The translations under genes and the position numbers were made by a program. This document shows positions 8,465 through 18,200 of a DNA stretch of 49,350 bases, piece after piece. Source of the stretch: a bacterium (GTDB lineage Bacteria > Lernaellota > Lernaellaia > JACKCT01); the NCBI GenBank assembly GCA_019912885.1, contig JAIOHV010000144.1, positions 1-49,350 of the forward strand, written 5' to 3'. Each line of letters begins with the position of its first letter. The stretch's first letter is position 1. Below the pieces are notes generated by a model. It saw only the letters and a program-made list of their open reading frames with translations. It was not told the DNA's origin and did not search any database.

Positions 8465-10060
8465 CTACGCGCCGCTGTTCGCGCCGGATTCGGAGGACAC
8501 GCCGTCGATGACCACGGTCTCCTTCCAGGATTTCACCTTGATGCTCCGGCCGAGCTTGAGCTTCGACTTTTTCGAGAGGCCCTTGTTGAGGGCGCAGATC
8601 TTTTCGATCGTCGTTCCGTATTTCTTGGCGATGGACCAGAGGTTATCGCCGGAACGCACCTTGTGGTAGCTGTTCTTCCAGACGACCTTCGTCGTCGGCG
8701 CCGCCGGCACGGACGCGATGGGCGCCGCTTCGCCGGTCGCCGCGTTCGCGGCGGCCTCGGCCGTCACGGTGTCGATCGCGGGCGCCGGCGCGCTGTCGGC
8801 GGTTCCGGAGCCGGTTTCTAACGCGGCGCGTTCCTCGGCGGGAACGGCAACGTGCTCCTCGACGAGCTGCCGCTTGTAGATGGTGATCTTCTGCCCGGGG
8901 CGCAGAACCGATTTGCCGCTAAGCCGGTTCCACTTCATGAGCTTGGCGGTTCCGACGCGATTGCGTTTGGCGATCGTGCTGAGCGTATCCCCGGAACGCA
9001 CCCGGTACGCGACGGGCACCGTCTTCCATTCCTTCACGAGGCGGTAGGCCGGCGCTTCGCCGTTATCGACCGTGCCGAGATCCTCGCGCGCGACGTAGGC
9101 GTCGCCCTGCAGCACGTCGCGCCCGACGCCCTGGAGTTTGGCGAGGTGCGCGTCGCGGAAGTCGTATTTGCGCGCGTTCGCCACCGCGATGGGCGACCAG
9201 AAACGCACGTGGATGTGATTACGATGCCCGCGCGCGTGGCGGATCAACGCCTGGCGTGGCCGGCCTTCGATCGAAAAGACGCGATCGAGATATTCCGGCG
9301 ACGCCTTCAATTTGTATTTCACGTAATCGCGCAGAATGCGCTGCACGCCCGCGTCCAGGAAGACGTATTCGGTCTTGTTGTCTTCCATCAACGCCTCGAG
9401 AAACGCCCAGGTGCGCGGCACGTCGAGGTTGTTCGCGCCGGCGGCGATGAACGTCGCGGGCTGCCCGCCGTTTCGGTAATACATGCTGATGTCGACATCG
9501 CGGCCGGCCTGATGCGAGCGATGGCGCTTGAGGCGCCCGCCGCCAGGCGCGGAGATGTCACCGACAAGCAGATCGTGGCTGTCCGGATAGTTCTCGTGCA
9601 CCTTCGCCACCGCGTACCGCAACGCGGCGATGGTTTCGGGCGTGCCGTAGTTATTGCTACCGGAACGGACGCGAATCCCGGGCGACGACGTCATCTTGAT
9701 GCCGTTCACCAGGCGTCCGCGCGATGCCGATCCGACCGACAGGCACGGCAGCGACGAGAGGTCGCGGCCCGTCAGGTCGATGTCGTCGGCGGTGAAGGCG
9801 GAGTCGGCGAGATCTTCATCGACCTCGTCCTCGAAAAGCACGCCGTCGGCGGAGGCGCCGGCGGCCAGTTCCATCGCGGACTCCAGATCGAGGCCGAGCT
9901 CGACGGCGAGCAGTTCGGCAATGGTCTCGGGTTCGCGGTTGGCCAGAACGTCCGGCGACTCATCCGCGGCAAACGCGGGCGGCGCAAGGGCAAGGACGGT
10001 CAGCGTTATCAAAAGCAGAACGACCGTACCGGTCGGGCGCACGAAACGGGCTACGTTCAT
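8465..10060 (-). CDS. MepA-like murein endopeptidase (M74) with two LysM domains
   Basis: Probable penicillin-insensitive D,D-endopeptidase that cleaves cross-links in the murein sacculus. 531 residues: a signal peptide to about residue 31 (ALAPPAFAADE), an M74 catalytic region with GGGRLKRHRSHQAGRDVDI (His183 and Asp190 as metal ligands) and HRNHIHVR (His279, His282, His284), then two LysM glycan-binding domains at about 351-396 and 465-510. The domains are joined by an Ala/Pro/Thr linker. E. coli MepA is about 270 residues and lacks LysM, so this is an extended secreted form that can anchor itself to glycan strands. The ATG at 10060 follows a short AAAGG. A strong terminator downstream separates it from the M23 gene, although the two form a functional pair. 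Confidence 0.93.
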   Translation of the reverse strand: MNVARFVRPTGTVVLLLITLTVLALAPPAFAADESPDVLANREPETIAELLAVELGLDLESAMELAAGASADGVLFEDEVDEDLADSAFTADDIDLTGRDLSSLPCLSVGSASRGRLVNGIKMTSSPGIRVRSGSNNYGTPETIAALRYAVAKVHENYPDSHDLLVGDISAPGGGRLKRHRSHQAGRDVDISMYYRNGGQPATFIAAGANNLDVPRTWAFLEALMEDNKTEYVFLDAGVQRILRDYVKYKLKASPEYLDRVFSIEGRPRQALIRHARGHRNHIHVRFWSPIAVANARKYDFRDAHLAKLQGVGRDVLQGDAYVAREDLGTVDNGEAPAYRLVKEWKTVPVAYRVRSGDTLSTIAKRNRVGTAKLMKWNRLSGKSVLRPGQKITIYKRQLVEEHVAVPAEERAALETGSGTADSAPAPAIDTVTAEAAANAATGEAAPIASVPAAPTTKVVWKNSYHKVRSGDNLWSIAKKYGTTIEKICALNKGLSKKSKLKLGRSIKVKSWKETVVIDGVSSESGANSGA

Positions 10061-10143
10061 GGCTCGGCCTTTCGTTTTTGAGGTCAGCGAATTTTTGTTG
10101 TCGTTAAGGAACCCACAGGGCCGCGTGCATTAGCGCAAAGGGC

Positions 10144-10170
10144 GCCGCACGCGGTGCGGCCGAATTTTTT
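10144..10170 (+). other. Hairpin plus T run in the 237-base intergenic region
   Basis: GCCGCAC/GTGCGGC stem followed, after CGAA, by T6. It looks like a terminator or attenuator on the plus strand, but no plus gene ends here. The region 10061-10297 otherwise holds an AT-rich patch (10170-10220) that probably contains the divergent promoters for the MepA-LysM gene and the beta-propeller gene. Confidence 0.35.
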
Positions 10171-10297
10171 ATGCCGGCCGAAAAATCGCCGGAATATACG
10201 CATTTTCGTAAAATATGTCAATTTCCGAACGCCCCGCGCGATCGCGTCGGCCCGCCGCTCGCCTGTCCCCCGCGTTTGGTCTATCGTCCTTGCACGC

Positions 10298-11488
10298 ATG
10301 ACCCCGATCTTCCGTATTCTGGCGTGGATTGCCGCGTTGGCGATTCTCGCCGCGCTCGCGGCGTACCTCGCCCTATGGCCCGTGGACGTTGCCCCCGCCG
10401 CGTGGGAAGCACCAAAATCGGCGGAATACGCGCCGACCGGCGACTTCGCGGACGCCGTGCGCGTGCCGATCGAAGGCGGACGCGGGCCGGAGGACATCGA
10501 CGTCGATGGCAAAGGGCGCGTCGTCGTGGGCCTCGATGACGGGCGCATCGTGCGTTTTCCGAAAGACGGCGGCGCGCCGGAGACGATTGCCGACACAGGT
10601 GGCAGACCGTTGGGGCTGCATTGGGATATCGACGGACGCCTCATTATCGCCGACGCCTTGATGGGCTTGCTGCGGCTGGAACGCGACGGCGCGATCACGA
10701 CGCTCGCGACCGAATGCGGCGGGCGCAAGCTCGGCTTCACGGACGATCTCGAAACCACGCGCGACGGGCGCATCTGGTTCACGGACGCGTCCGTTAAATA
10801 CGGCGTCCGCGACTGGAAGCTCGATATCATTGAAAACCGGCCGAACGGGCGGCTTTGCGTTTACGATCCGGCGACGGGCGACACCCGTGAAGTGCCGCCG
10901 GGCATGCATTTCGCCAACGGCGTCGCGATCGACCCGGACGGGCGCTTCATTCTCGTGAATGAGACGTCGCGATACCGGGTGCGTCGGGTGTGGATCGACG
11001 CGCACGATCGTTCCGTCGAGTGGATGCGCCTTGTCTCGCCGCTTCTCGACGCACCCGAACCGGACTGGGAGAAAATTCGGTCCATCGAACGCGACCTCGC
11101 GGAAAGATACCCCGACCGGCACCCGTCCGACATCCTCATCGACAACCTTCCCGGCTTCCCGGACGGCATCTCGACCGGCTCGAACGGCGTGTTCTGGATC
11201 GCAATCGCGAGCCCGCGCGATTTCATCCTGGACAAACTATCGCGGCATCCCGAATGGCGCCGTGCGATCGTCCGCCTGCCGAAATTTCTGATGCCCGGTC
11301 CCAAACGCACCTCGCGCGTCATCGGCATCGACGCCGAGGGCCATGTCGTCGCCGACCTCTTCGATCCGAAGGGTGCGAAGATCACGATGGTGACAAGCGT
11401 GCAGGAGCGGAACGGGACGCTGTATTTGGGGAGCCTCATCGACGACGGTTTTACGACGATGCCCGTGCCGGCGCGAATGCCGAATTGA
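10298..11488 (+). CDS. SMP-30/strictosidine-synthase-like beta-propeller, membrane-anchored
   Basis: 396-residue protein with one N-terminal membrane helix (ILAWIAALAILAALAAYLALW, residues about 5-25) and a six-bladed propeller of the SMP-30/gluconolactonase/strictosidine-synthase superfamily. Blade motifs are visible: GPEDIDVDGKGRVVVG, GRPLGLHWDIDGRLIIAD, LETTRDGRIWFTDAS, FANGVAIDPDGRFILVNE and LPGFPDGISTGSNGVFWIA. In this superfamily (including animal APMAP) the reactions are ester or lactone hydrolysis with a metal ion. The anchor and the outward-facing propeller suggest periplasmic action. The ATG at 10298 gives a start directly before the hydrophobic helix. The substrate is unknown. Confidence 0.85.
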   Translation: MTPIFRILAWIAALAILAALAAYLALWPVDVAPAAWEAPKSAEYAPTGDFADAVRVPIEGGRGPEDIDVDGKGRVVVGLDDGRIVRFPKDGGAPETIADTGGRPLGLHWDIDGRLIIADALMGLLRLERDGAITTLATECGGRKLGFTDDLETTRDGRIWFTDASVKYGVRDWKLDIIENRPNGRLCVYDPATGDTREVPPGMHFANGVAIDPDGRFILVNETSRYRVRRVWIDAHDRSVEWMRLVSPLLDAPEPDWEKIRSIERDLAERYPDRHPSDILIDNLPGFPDGISTGSNGVFWIAIASPRDFILDKLSRHPEWRRAIVRLPKFLMPGPKRTSRVIGIDAEGHVVADLFDPKGAKITMVTSVQERNGTLYLGSLIDDGFTTMPVPARMPN

Positions 11489-11509
11489 CCGCTCCCTGTC
11501 GGTCGCGGC
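11489..11509. repeat. CCGCTCCCTGACGGTCGCGG-type dispersed repeat, diverged copy
   Basis: Begins directly after the TGA of the propeller gene and differs from the other copies (28892, 48975) mainly by T for A in the middle. This short dispersed repeat family is known from many unrelated GC-rich bacterial genomes. Confidence 0.65.
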
Positions 11510-11576
11510 ACTGATGTCGCAACTCCGGACATCGCCACGCCGATCGGTATCGCCAAACCGCGACAGCTGTCGCGAC

Positions 11577-11613
11577 GATACTATTTTCTGTTTCCTCTTT
11601 TCTATTTTCTCGC
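11577..11613. repeat. AGAAAATA-type short tandem repeat at a gene end
   Basis: On the minus strand, directly after the TAG of the L,D-transpeptidase, an imperfect array of AGAAAATAG / AAAAGAGGAAACAG units runs for about 35 bases. Its A-richness contrasts sharply with the surrounding GC-rich DNA. Confidence 0.6.
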
Positions 11614-11615
11614 GC

Positions 11616-13445
11616 CTACGCCATCTCCTCCATCGCGGCGAACTGCTTGTCTTCCTCGTCGTAGACGTCAAAGAGGAAAACCGCGCGGCCTTGTTCGTCG
11701 GTGGAGACGGTGACGTATTCGATGAAGATCGGGATTTCCTTGTTCAGGACGATCTCGCGCGTGCTCCGGGAGTCGAGGATTTTGTCGAGCTCGGCAAGCG
11801 CCGCGTTGCCGTCTTTTTCGAGGAGGAACTGCGCCATGTCGAGCGGATTGTGAAGACGGATGCAGCCGTGACTGAACGCCCGGTCGTTGCGGTTGAAGAG
11901 GTATTTGGTCGGCGTGTCGTGCATGTACACGTCGTTCTTGTTCGGGAAAAGAATCTTTACCTTGCCGAGCGCGTTGCCCGGCCCCGGCGGCTGGTAGGCG
12001 GCGATCGGGATGCCTTCCTTGTTGAAATGCGCGACGTACCCCTTTTTCTTGAAGTAGTCCGGATCCTCGTGCCAGTTCGGCAATTCCTCGAGCTTGAAGA
12101 TGCGCGAGGTCATGTACCACGCCGGATTGTAGACGACCGTCTTGATCGTCGCGGTAAACTCCGGCGTGTGGTTGATCGCCGCGCGGTTGCCGACGATGAC
12201 CTTGTGCCGGCGAAGGATCTTGCCGTCCTCCACAACCTCCACCATGAATTCGGGAATGTTGACGCGGACGAAATAGTTCTCCCACCGCGAGTCGGACTGG
12301 CGAAGCTTGGCAAGCGCGAGGCGGATCTGGCGCACGCGCTTTTCGTACGAGACGTTCATCGCCTCGGCCGTGCCCTTGAAGATCACGCCGTCCGGCACCA
12401 CCTGGTGCGTTTGCTGGTATTCGATGAGCGCCGCCTCGGTCACTTCGTCGAAATGCCCGTCGATCGGACCGGAGTAGTAGCCCTCGAGCGAAAGGCGCTC
12501 TTGCACCGTGCGCACGGTGTCGGAATCTTTCGCCCCCTTTTTCAACTTGACGGACGCCTTCACGGGCGGCAGGTCCGCGTACTTTTCCGCGAGGCGCCGG
12601 TAGCGGCCAAGCTCGCCGCGCAGCCGAACGTAGTGCGGCGTCGAAGGCGCCATCTGCTTGACGGCAGCCGTCAGGTCGGATTTCGAAGCCTCCCAGCTTG
12701 CGGGCGCCATCTCGCGCTTCAGCCCCATCGCGCGGGCGAGCTTGAAATACGCGCGCGTGCCCGCGGTTTCGATCTGCGTTTCGAGCACGCCGCGTTCGGC
12801 GACAAGCTCGGCGGCCTTGTCGTAGGCGGCGGCGATATCGGGATAGTTCGCGCGGTGCGCGGGCTTCAGCATGAAATCGACGATCCCCAGCCCGTCGAGC
12901 CGGGGCGGTTTGTCCTCGTCCTTTTTCGCGGCGGCGACGAGGTCTTCCACAAGCCGGGCGCGTCCCGCCTCGTCGAGCGTCACGTTGACGGCATTCGCAA
13001 TGCGGGCTTCGTATTCGGAAAGCGTCTTGGCGCGCGCGGACATCTCGTTCACCTGGAAGGCATCCGGCGAAAGGCCGTCATCGCGCGACGCCCGAAGGGC
13101 TTCGACGAGCTTGTCGTGGTCGGCCGCGGCGGCGTGGTCGGCGACAAAGCGAAGGGCGGACTCGGGCGCGAGCACGCCGGCGTCGGCGATCCACGTATCG
13201 CCCTGGCGCGTTTCGGCAAACGCCTTGGCGCGATGTTCGGCGATCGCCTTTAGCACGGCGGTGTCGGCCTGCGCGCGCGCGCGAAGCAGCGCGGGGATGT
13301 CGGCGTGGACGTTATCGACGGCGCGGCTCGCCTGCGCCTGGTAATAGAAGGTGCAGGCGCTTGCCGCGAATACGGCCGCGAGGGCGATCGGAACAAGAAA
13401 ATGTCGATACGTACGCATATTTTGCCTGGTGAAGCCCCGCTTCAT
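11616..13445 (-). CDS. L,D-transpeptidase, YcbB/LdtD type
   Basis: Makes 3-3 cross-links in peptidoglycan or attaches proteins to it, acting in the periplasm. 609 residues: a membrane or lipoprotein signal (VPIALAAVFAASAC, Cys31 possibly lipidated though the lipobox is atypical), a long helical region, a peptidoglycan-binding domain at about 304-360 (VRTVQERLSLEGYYSGPIDGHF), then the YkuD catalytic domain with YMHDTPTKYLFNRNDRAFSHGCIRL, nucleophile Cys528 and His526. This order is that of the YcbB class, not the small ErfK/YbiS class. The start could be the ATG at 13445 or the one at 13418; the latter gives a more typical signal sequence. Confidence 0.93.
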   Translation of the reverse strand: MKRGFTRQNMRTYRHFLVPIALAAVFAASACTFYYQAQASRAVDNVHADIPALLRARAQADTAVLKAIAEHRAKAFAETRQGDTWIADAGVLAPESALRFVADHAAAADHDKLVEALRASRDDGLSPDAFQVNEMSARAKTLSEYEARIANAVNVTLDEAGRARLVEDLVAAAKKDEDKPPRLDGLGIVDFMLKPAHRANYPDIAAAYDKAAELVAERGVLETQIETAGTRAYFKLARAMGLKREMAPASWEASKSDLTAAVKQMAPSTPHYVRLRGELGRYRRLAEKYADLPPVKASVKLKKGAKDSDTVRTVQERLSLEGYYSGPIDGHFDEVTEAALIEYQQTHQVVPDGVIFKGTAEAMNVSYEKRVRQIRLALAKLRQSDSRWENYFVRVNIPEFMVEVVEDGKILRRHKVIVGNRAAINHTPEFTATIKTVVYNPAWYMTSRIFKLEELPNWHEDPDYFKKKGYVAHFNKEGIPIAAYQPPGPGNALGKVKILFPNKNDVYMHDTPTKYLFNRNDRAFSHGCIRLHNPLDMAQFLLEKDGNAALAELDKILDSRSTREIVLNKEIPIFIEYVTVSTDEQGRAVFLFDVYDEEDKQFAAMEEMA

Positions 13446-13658
13446 TAATCGATTCTTGTCGATCGATCAATGCTTGTCCACAAGGGCGGTCCGGCGCAAG
13501 GAGCGCGCTTACGACCCTACCGGAAAAGCCGCTTCGTGGCTTTACGCGGCGCGTCGCGGCTGTTACAAACGCCGGACAAATCCCGGAAGACACGGGCAAA
13601 ATCCGCCATCTTCCGCCTGCCGGGCCTGTCGCGCCGGCCTTGGAATCCGATCGGCAAA

Positions 13659-14405
13659 ATGCGCGAAAAACTTCTGCTTTTTGATCTCGACGGAACCCTT
13701 CTGCTGTCCGGCGGGGCGGGCGCGCGCGCGCTGGACCGCGCGTTTCTCGAATTGTACGGCGTCAGCGGCGCGTTCGAGGGCATCAAGCCCGCCGGCAAGA
13801 CCGACCCGATGATCATCCGCGAAATCGTCCGCAAGCACGAAATCCGCGGCGACGAGCTGGCGATCGTCGGCAAGGTCGCCGGACTCTACGAGCGCTACCT
13901 CGCCGACGAGATGCCGATCTCGCCCAACGCGCGGATGATGCCGAACGTCGTGCCCGCGCTGGAATATCTGGCCGCCAGGTCCGATGCGATCCTCGGCCTT
14001 CTGACCGGCAACTTCGAGCGTTGCGCCCGCATCAAGCTTGCGCGATTCGACCTGAACCGCTTTTTCGCGTTCGGCGCATACGCGTCCGACAGCGAAGTGC
14101 GCGCGGAGCTGGTGCCGATCGCCGTGGCCAAGGCGGAGGAGCACACGGGCCGCGCGATCGGCCTCGGGCCGCATGTGTTTGTCATCGGCGACACGCCGAT
14201 GGATGTGGCGTGCGCGCTCGACAACGGCGTGACCTCCGTCGCCGTCGCGACGAGCAGCTATACACCCGAGGCGCTCACCGAATGCGGCGCTCATCTTTGC
14301 TTTGACGACCTGTCGGATGCGGCGGGCTTTTATGCGGCGATCGATGCGTTCATCGCGATGCCCGAATCGCCGTCCGCGCTCGAGGCGGCGGACACCGGCG
14401 CGTGA
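13659..14405 (+). CDS. HAD-superfamily hydrolase (phosphoglycolate-phosphatase-like)
   Basis: 248-residue phosphatase of the haloacid dehalogenase superfamily. Motif I is LFDLDGTLL with nucleophile Asp9 and acid/base Asp11. Motif II is the LLTGNFE stretch, and motif IV is [12 protein letters not shown] with the acidic Mg ligands. A helical cap domain lies between motifs I and II, as in phosphoglycolate phosphatase and beta-phosphoglucomutase. The start at 13659 places the DxD motif at the usual distance from the N-terminus; longer upstream frames read through intergenic DNA. The next gene is a phosphohexomutase, so a sugar-phosphate substrate is plausible but unproven. The 213-base gap 13446-13658 upstream is divergent with the L,D-transpeptidase and must hold both promoters. 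Confidence 0.88.
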   Translation: MREKLLLFDLDGTLLLSGGAGARALDRAFLELYGVSGAFEGIKPAGKTDPMIIREIVRKHEIRGDELAIVGKVAGLYERYLADEMPISPNARMMPNVVPALEYLAARSDAILGLLTGNFERCARIKLARFDLNRFFAFGAYASDSEVRAELVPIAVAKAEEHTGRAIGLGPHVFVIGDTPMDVACALDNGVTSVAVATSSYTPEALTECGAHLCFDDLSDAAGFYAAIDAFIAMPESPSALEAADTGA

Positions 14406-14423
14406 CGGCGCCCGGGTCCGTCA

Positions 14424-14458
14424 CGTCCCTGTCGTCCATGATGTCCATTTTGTCCATC
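14424..14458. repeat. TGTCCATNN short tandem repeat (ATGGACATN, copy 2)
   Basis: Four imperfect 9-base units (GTCGTCCAT, GATGTCCAT, TTTGTCCAT and a diverged first unit), starting 18 bases after the HAD gene stop. Same family as 1195-1228 in opposite orientation. Confidence 0.75.
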
Positions 14459-14506
14459 GCGAACCTCAAGAAGGTTTCGGGATGGCGATCGGGATAGGGG
14501 TATTCC

Positions 14507-16348
14507 GTGAACCCGAAATCGGCCCTGCGGCTGCTTGAACTGCATCGCGAGCTCGGTGAGATCGACGACGCGGCCTACGAAAACGCCAAACGCTGGCTGT
14601 CCGATCCGGCTTATCGCAAATACCGCGCGGATGTCGCCGATTTGCTGCGTCCGACGGACCTTGTCGACAGCTTCTACCGGATTATCCCGTTCGGCACCGG
14701 CGGGCGGCGCGGGCCCGTGGGCGTGGGACCAAACCGCATCAACGAGCGGACGATCGGCGAAAGCGCGCAGGGCCTTGCGCGATATATCCTGGATGTCGAT
14801 ACGGGCGGCAAGCTTGCCAAACGCGGCGTGGCGATCGCTTACGACGTGCGCCCGCAATCCCGGAAGTTCGCGGAGATTTCCGCGCGCGTGCTCGCCGCCA
14901 ACGGTGTGCGCGTGCACTTGTTCGACACGCCGCGCCCCACCCCGCTGCTCTCGTTCGCGGTCCGGCAACGGAAGTGCGTCTCGGGCATCGTCATCACCGC
15001 GAGCCACAATCCCCCGACGGATAACGGTTTCAAGGCGTATTGGGACGACGGCGGACAGGTCGTGCCGCCGCACGACACCGAGATCCTCAAGCGCGTGATG
15101 GCCGTCGGCGAGGTGAAGACCATGCCGCTGGCCGCCGCGAGGCAGGCCGGGCTCGTCCGTACCATCGGCAAGGAGATCGACAAGGCCTACCTCGATCGGT
15201 TGCCGAAGGATCTCTGGCTTTGCGACGAGCGCGACGTGCGCATCGTTTACACGCCGCTTCACGGCACGGGCGTGACCATCATCCCCCGCGCGCTTGTGGC
15301 GATGGGCTTTCGCGACGTCATCGTTCCCGGGGAACAGGCGACGATGGACGGCACGTTTCCCACCGTGCCGCGAAATTATCCGAACCCGGAGGAGCCGCCC
15401 GCGATGAAGGCCGCGGTCGATCTGGCGCGCGAAAAGGGAGCGTTTCTCGTTTTGGCCTCGGACCCGGACGCGGATCGCGTCGGTTGCATGGCGCGCGAGC
15501 GCGACGGGAGCTTTTCTTACATCTCCGGTAACAAGATGGGCGCGGCGATGTTGCATTTCGTGCTCGCATCGCTGGCCGAACGCGGCGAGATGCCCAAGGC
15601 GCCGTTCACGCTGACGACCCTCGTATCGACGCAACTCGCCCGCGCGATCGCCGGGCGATACCGGACCAAAATCAAGGACGACCTGCTTGTCGGGTTCAAA
15701 TACGTGGCGGAATATCTGGCCGGCGCCGAGGCGGGCGGCAAGATGGACGGCTTCGTGTTCGCGTTCGAGGAGTCGATCGGCTTTTTGCGCGGCCCGCACG
15801 TGCGCGACAAGGACGCCGCGGCGGCGGCCGTGACGCTGGCGCAGCTCGGCGCGCGGCTTGTCGCGACGGACCGGACGCTTTCGGAGTATCTGGACGAGAT
15901 TTACGCGAACTTCGGTTATTTCGTGGAGGAGCAATTTTCGGTGTTCCTGACCGGCGCCAACGGTCATCAGAAGATGGAAAAAATCATGTCCGCGTTGCGC
16001 TCATCGCCGCCGCAAAAAATCGCGGACATGAAGGTGCGCGCCGTTATCGACCGCAAGACCGGGACGATGCGCGATCTTTCGACGGGCAAGACCCGGAAAA
16101 TCAAGGGCGCCAAGGGCGATGTGATGCAATTCTGGTTCGATGACGAAGGACGCACGCGCGTCACGGTGCGGCCGTCGGGCACGGAGCCGAAGATCAAGCA
16201 CTACGCGGCCGCCTTTGAGCCGGTCGAGAACGCCGCGGGGCTGAAAGCCGCGAAAAAACGCGGCGACGCGCGCGTGCACGCCCTCATCGACGCGGTGAAG
16301 GCGTTCGAGAACAAGATTGTCGGGGCGCGGGCAAGGAGCGGGGCGTGA
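14507..16348 (+). CDS. Phosphohexomutase (phosphoglucomutase/phosphomannomutase superfamily)
   Basis: Interconverts sugar 1- and 6-phosphates (or 1- and 5-phosphates of pentoses) through a phosphoserine intermediate. 613 residues. The motifs are GTGGRRG near the substrate loop, active-site Ser166 in TASHNPPTDNGFKAY, the metal loop DPDADR beginning at Asp319, and the phosphate-binding loop PSGTEPKIK near residue 557. The length and the N-terminal extension before GTGGRRG resemble the PGM2/phosphopentomutase branch more than PMM/PGM of Pseudomonas. The GTG start at 14507 follows AGGGG. Its TGA overlaps the GTG of the next gene by 4 bases, so the two are translationally coupled. Confidence 0.93.
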   Translation: MNPKSALRLLELHRELGEIDDAAYENAKRWLSDPAYRKYRADVADLLRPTDLVDSFYRIIPFGTGGRRGPVGVGPNRINERTIGESAQGLARYILDVDTGGKLAKRGVAIAYDVRPQSRKFAEISARVLAANGVRVHLFDTPRPTPLLSFAVRQRKCVSGIVITASHNPPTDNGFKAYWDDGGQVVPPHDTEILKRVMAVGEVKTMPLAAARQAGLVRTIGKEIDKAYLDRLPKDLWLCDERDVRIVYTPLHGTGVTIIPRALVAMGFRDVIVPGEQATMDGTFPTVPRNYPNPEEPPAMKAAVDLAREKGAFLVLASDPDADRVGCMARERDGSFSYISGNKMGAAMLHFVLASLAERGEMPKAPFTLTTLVSTQLARAIAGRYRTKIKDDLLVGFKYVAEYLAGAEAGGKMDGFVFAFEESIGFLRGPHVRDKDAAAAAVTLAQLGARLVATDRTLSEYLDEIYANFGYFVEEQFSVFLTGANGHQKMEKIMSALRSSPPQKIADMKVRAVIDRKTGTMRDLSTGKTRKIKGAKGDVMQFWFDDEGRTRVTVRPSGTEPKIKHYAAAFEPVENAAGLKAAKKRGDARVHALIDAVKAFENKIVGARARSGA

Positions 16349-18045
16349 TTCGCGATCTCGCGTCGATGTCCGCGGTCGAGCACGATCTCGTCATCATCGG
16401 CGGCGGCATCAGCGGCGCGGCGATCGCGCACGAGGCGGCGCTGCGCGGGCTGTCGGTCGCGCTCCTTGAAAAATCCGATTTCGGCGGCGGCACGAGCGCC
16501 GCCACGAGCAAGCTCATCCACGGCGGGCTGCGTTACCTGAAGATGTACGACTTCGCGCTCGTGCGGGAGTCGTTGCGCGAGCGGCGCATCATGGAGTTCA
16601 TCGCGCCGCACATCGTCGCGCCGGTGCCTTTCCTGTTGCCGACCTATCGCGGGCGCTCCAACGGCCTTGCGGCCATCGTTTCCGCGATGCTGATCTACAA
16701 CGTGCTCTCCTACGACAAAAACAGACTCGACGACCCGGACCGCCGCCTGCCCGGCTGGCGGCCGATGTCGCCGCGTCGCGCGCTCGAGATGGAACCGGGC
16801 CTGCACAAAGCGGGCATGACCGGCGCGGTGCTGTACTTTGATTGCCAGATGTGGGCGCCCGAGCGCCTGACCCTCGAATTCCTGCTGGCCGCGGACGCGA
16901 ACGGCGCGATGCTCGCCAATTACGCGCGCGTGGACGAGCTCATCGTCGAGAAGCGCCGCGTGCGCGGGGCGCGCGTGACCGATCTGGAAACGGGCCGCGC
17001 GCACGAGATCACCGGCCGCGTCACGATCAACGCGGCGGGGCCGTGGGCGGATCTGATCGACCGTTACGCCGGCGACGACAAAGGGCTCGACCTCGTGCGC
17101 AGCCAGGGCATCCACCTGGTCACCAAACGCCTGTCCGGCAAGCAGGGGCTGGTGCTCTCGACGAAGTCGGGGCGGCTGTTTTTTGTCATCCCGTGGCGGG
17201 ATCGGTCGCTGATCGGCACGACGGACAGCGTCTTCGCGGGCGATCCCGACGCGTACCGCGTTACGCCGGAGAAGGTCGCGGAGTTCATCGGCGAGGTGAA
17301 TGAGGCGCTGCCGAACGCGCGGTTGACGACGGACGACATCGACTGGACCTACGGCGGCCTGCGCCCGATCGTCGAAACCGAAACGGCGGTGATGAACGTG
17401 AACCGCGCGTCGCGCAAATACGAGATCACCGACCATGAGACGGCCGGCGGCGTCGCGGGGTTTGTCACCGTGATCGGCGGCAAATACACGACCAGCCGGG
17501 GCCTCGCCGAGACGGTGGTGGAACTGGCCGCCCAGCGCCTGGGCCGACCGCGCCCGGCGCGCGTCTCCGCCGGATTCGTCCTGCCCGGCGGGCGGATCGG
17601 ATCGTGGCGCGGATTTGTCGCGCGGCTGATGCGCGAATTCGGCCTGTCCGAGGGCGAGGCCGAAAAATGGACGCGCACCTACGGCGCGCACGCGCCGGGC
17701 CTCATGGCCGCCGCTCGAAGGGACGCGACGCTCGCGGAACCGCTTGCCGCGGGCGAGATCGAGACGGCGGCGAACGTCGACCGGGCGGTGCGCCTGGAGA
17801 TGGCCCGAACGCTCGCGGATGTCGTCTTTCGCCGCACGGGCCTTGGCACAACGGGCGCGATCGACAAGGCAGGCGCACATCGCATCGCGTCCCTGATGGG
17901 AGAGCGCCTGGCGTGGGACGCCGAGCGCCGCGAAAACGAGGTCAATGGCGTCATCGATCGCATTCGCCGCAAGAATATCTTTGCGCTGGAAAAGCCCGCC
18001 GCCGCCCCGGCGCCGACGCCCGCCGAAGCCTCGACAATCGGCTGA
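16345..18045 (+). CDS. glpD: FAD-dependent glycerol-3-phosphate dehydrogenase
   Basis: Oxidises glycerol-3-phosphate to dihydroxyacetone phosphate and passes electrons to quinone at the inner membrane. 566 residues. The Rossmann motif GGGISG is at 19-24, followed by the GlpA/GlpD signature DFGGGTSAATSKLIHGGLRYL. The glycine-rich GGKYTTSRGLAE segment and the C-terminal helical domain (GLGTTGAIDKAGAHRIASLM) complete the family layout. The GTG start overlaps the mutase stop (GTGA) and has AAGGAG 7 bases upstream, inside the mutase gene. The Ala/Pro C-terminal tail is not part of the usual fold. Pairing with a sugar-phosphate mutase is unusual and may simply be co-expression of central carbon enzymes. 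Confidence 0.95.
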   Translation: MIRDLASMSAVEHDLVIIGGGISGAAIAHEAALRGLSVALLEKSDFGGGTSAATSKLIHGGLRYLKMYDFALVRESLRERRIMEFIAPHIVAPVPFLLPTYRGRSNGLAAIVSAMLIYNVLSYDKNRLDDPDRRLPGWRPMSPRRALEMEPGLHKAGMTGAVLYFDCQMWAPERLTLEFLLAADANGAMLANYARVDELIVEKRRVRGARVTDLETGRAHEITGRVTINAAGPWADLIDRYAGDDKGLDLVRSQGIHLVTKRLSGKQGLVLSTKSGRLFFVIPWRDRSLIGTTDSVFAGDPDAYRVTPEKVAEFIGEVNEALPNARLTTDDIDWTYGGLRPIVETETAVMNVNRASRKYEITDHETAGGVAGFVTVIGGKYTTSRGLAETVVELAAQRLGRPRPARVSAGFVLPGGRIGSWRGFVARLMREFGLSEGEAEKWTRTYGAHAPGLMAAARRDATLAEPLAAGEIETAANVDRAVRLEMARTLADVVFRRTGLGTTGAIDKAGAHRIASLMGERLAWDAERRENEVNGVIDRIRRKNIFALEKPAAAPAPTPAEASTIG

Positions 18046-18046
18046 C

Positions 18047-18105
18047 GCCAGACGCCTGAAGGCAGAAAGGCCAAAAGGCTGAAGGCTGGCGGCTTAAAGG
18101 CGATC
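18047..18105. repeat. GAAGGC-type short repeat directly after glpD
   Basis: Imperfect units AAGGCNGA/AAAGGCC repeated about six times, with a GCCAG...CTGGC inverted pair at the ends, beginning at the glpD stop codon. Confidence 0.55.
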
Positions 18106-18130
18106 ACTCCGGCACGCGCCCCTGTCACCG

Positions 18131-18169
18131 CTGTCCATCATGTCCGTCCGGTCCATGATGTCCATTTTG
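18131..18169. repeat. TGTCCATNN short tandem repeat (copy 3)
   Basis: About four 9-base units including TGTCCATCA, TGTCCGTCC, GGTCCATGA and TGTCCATTT, between glpD and the shared terminator. Confidence 0.75.
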
Positions 18170-18200
18170 CCCTTCGAGAGACGCGCCCGGGCCCCCAAGC

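Noticed and set aside
11514-13253. 579-codon plus-strand frame opposite the L,D-transpeptidase
   Set aside because: High-GC shadow frame; the minus strand has a complete YkuD enzyme.
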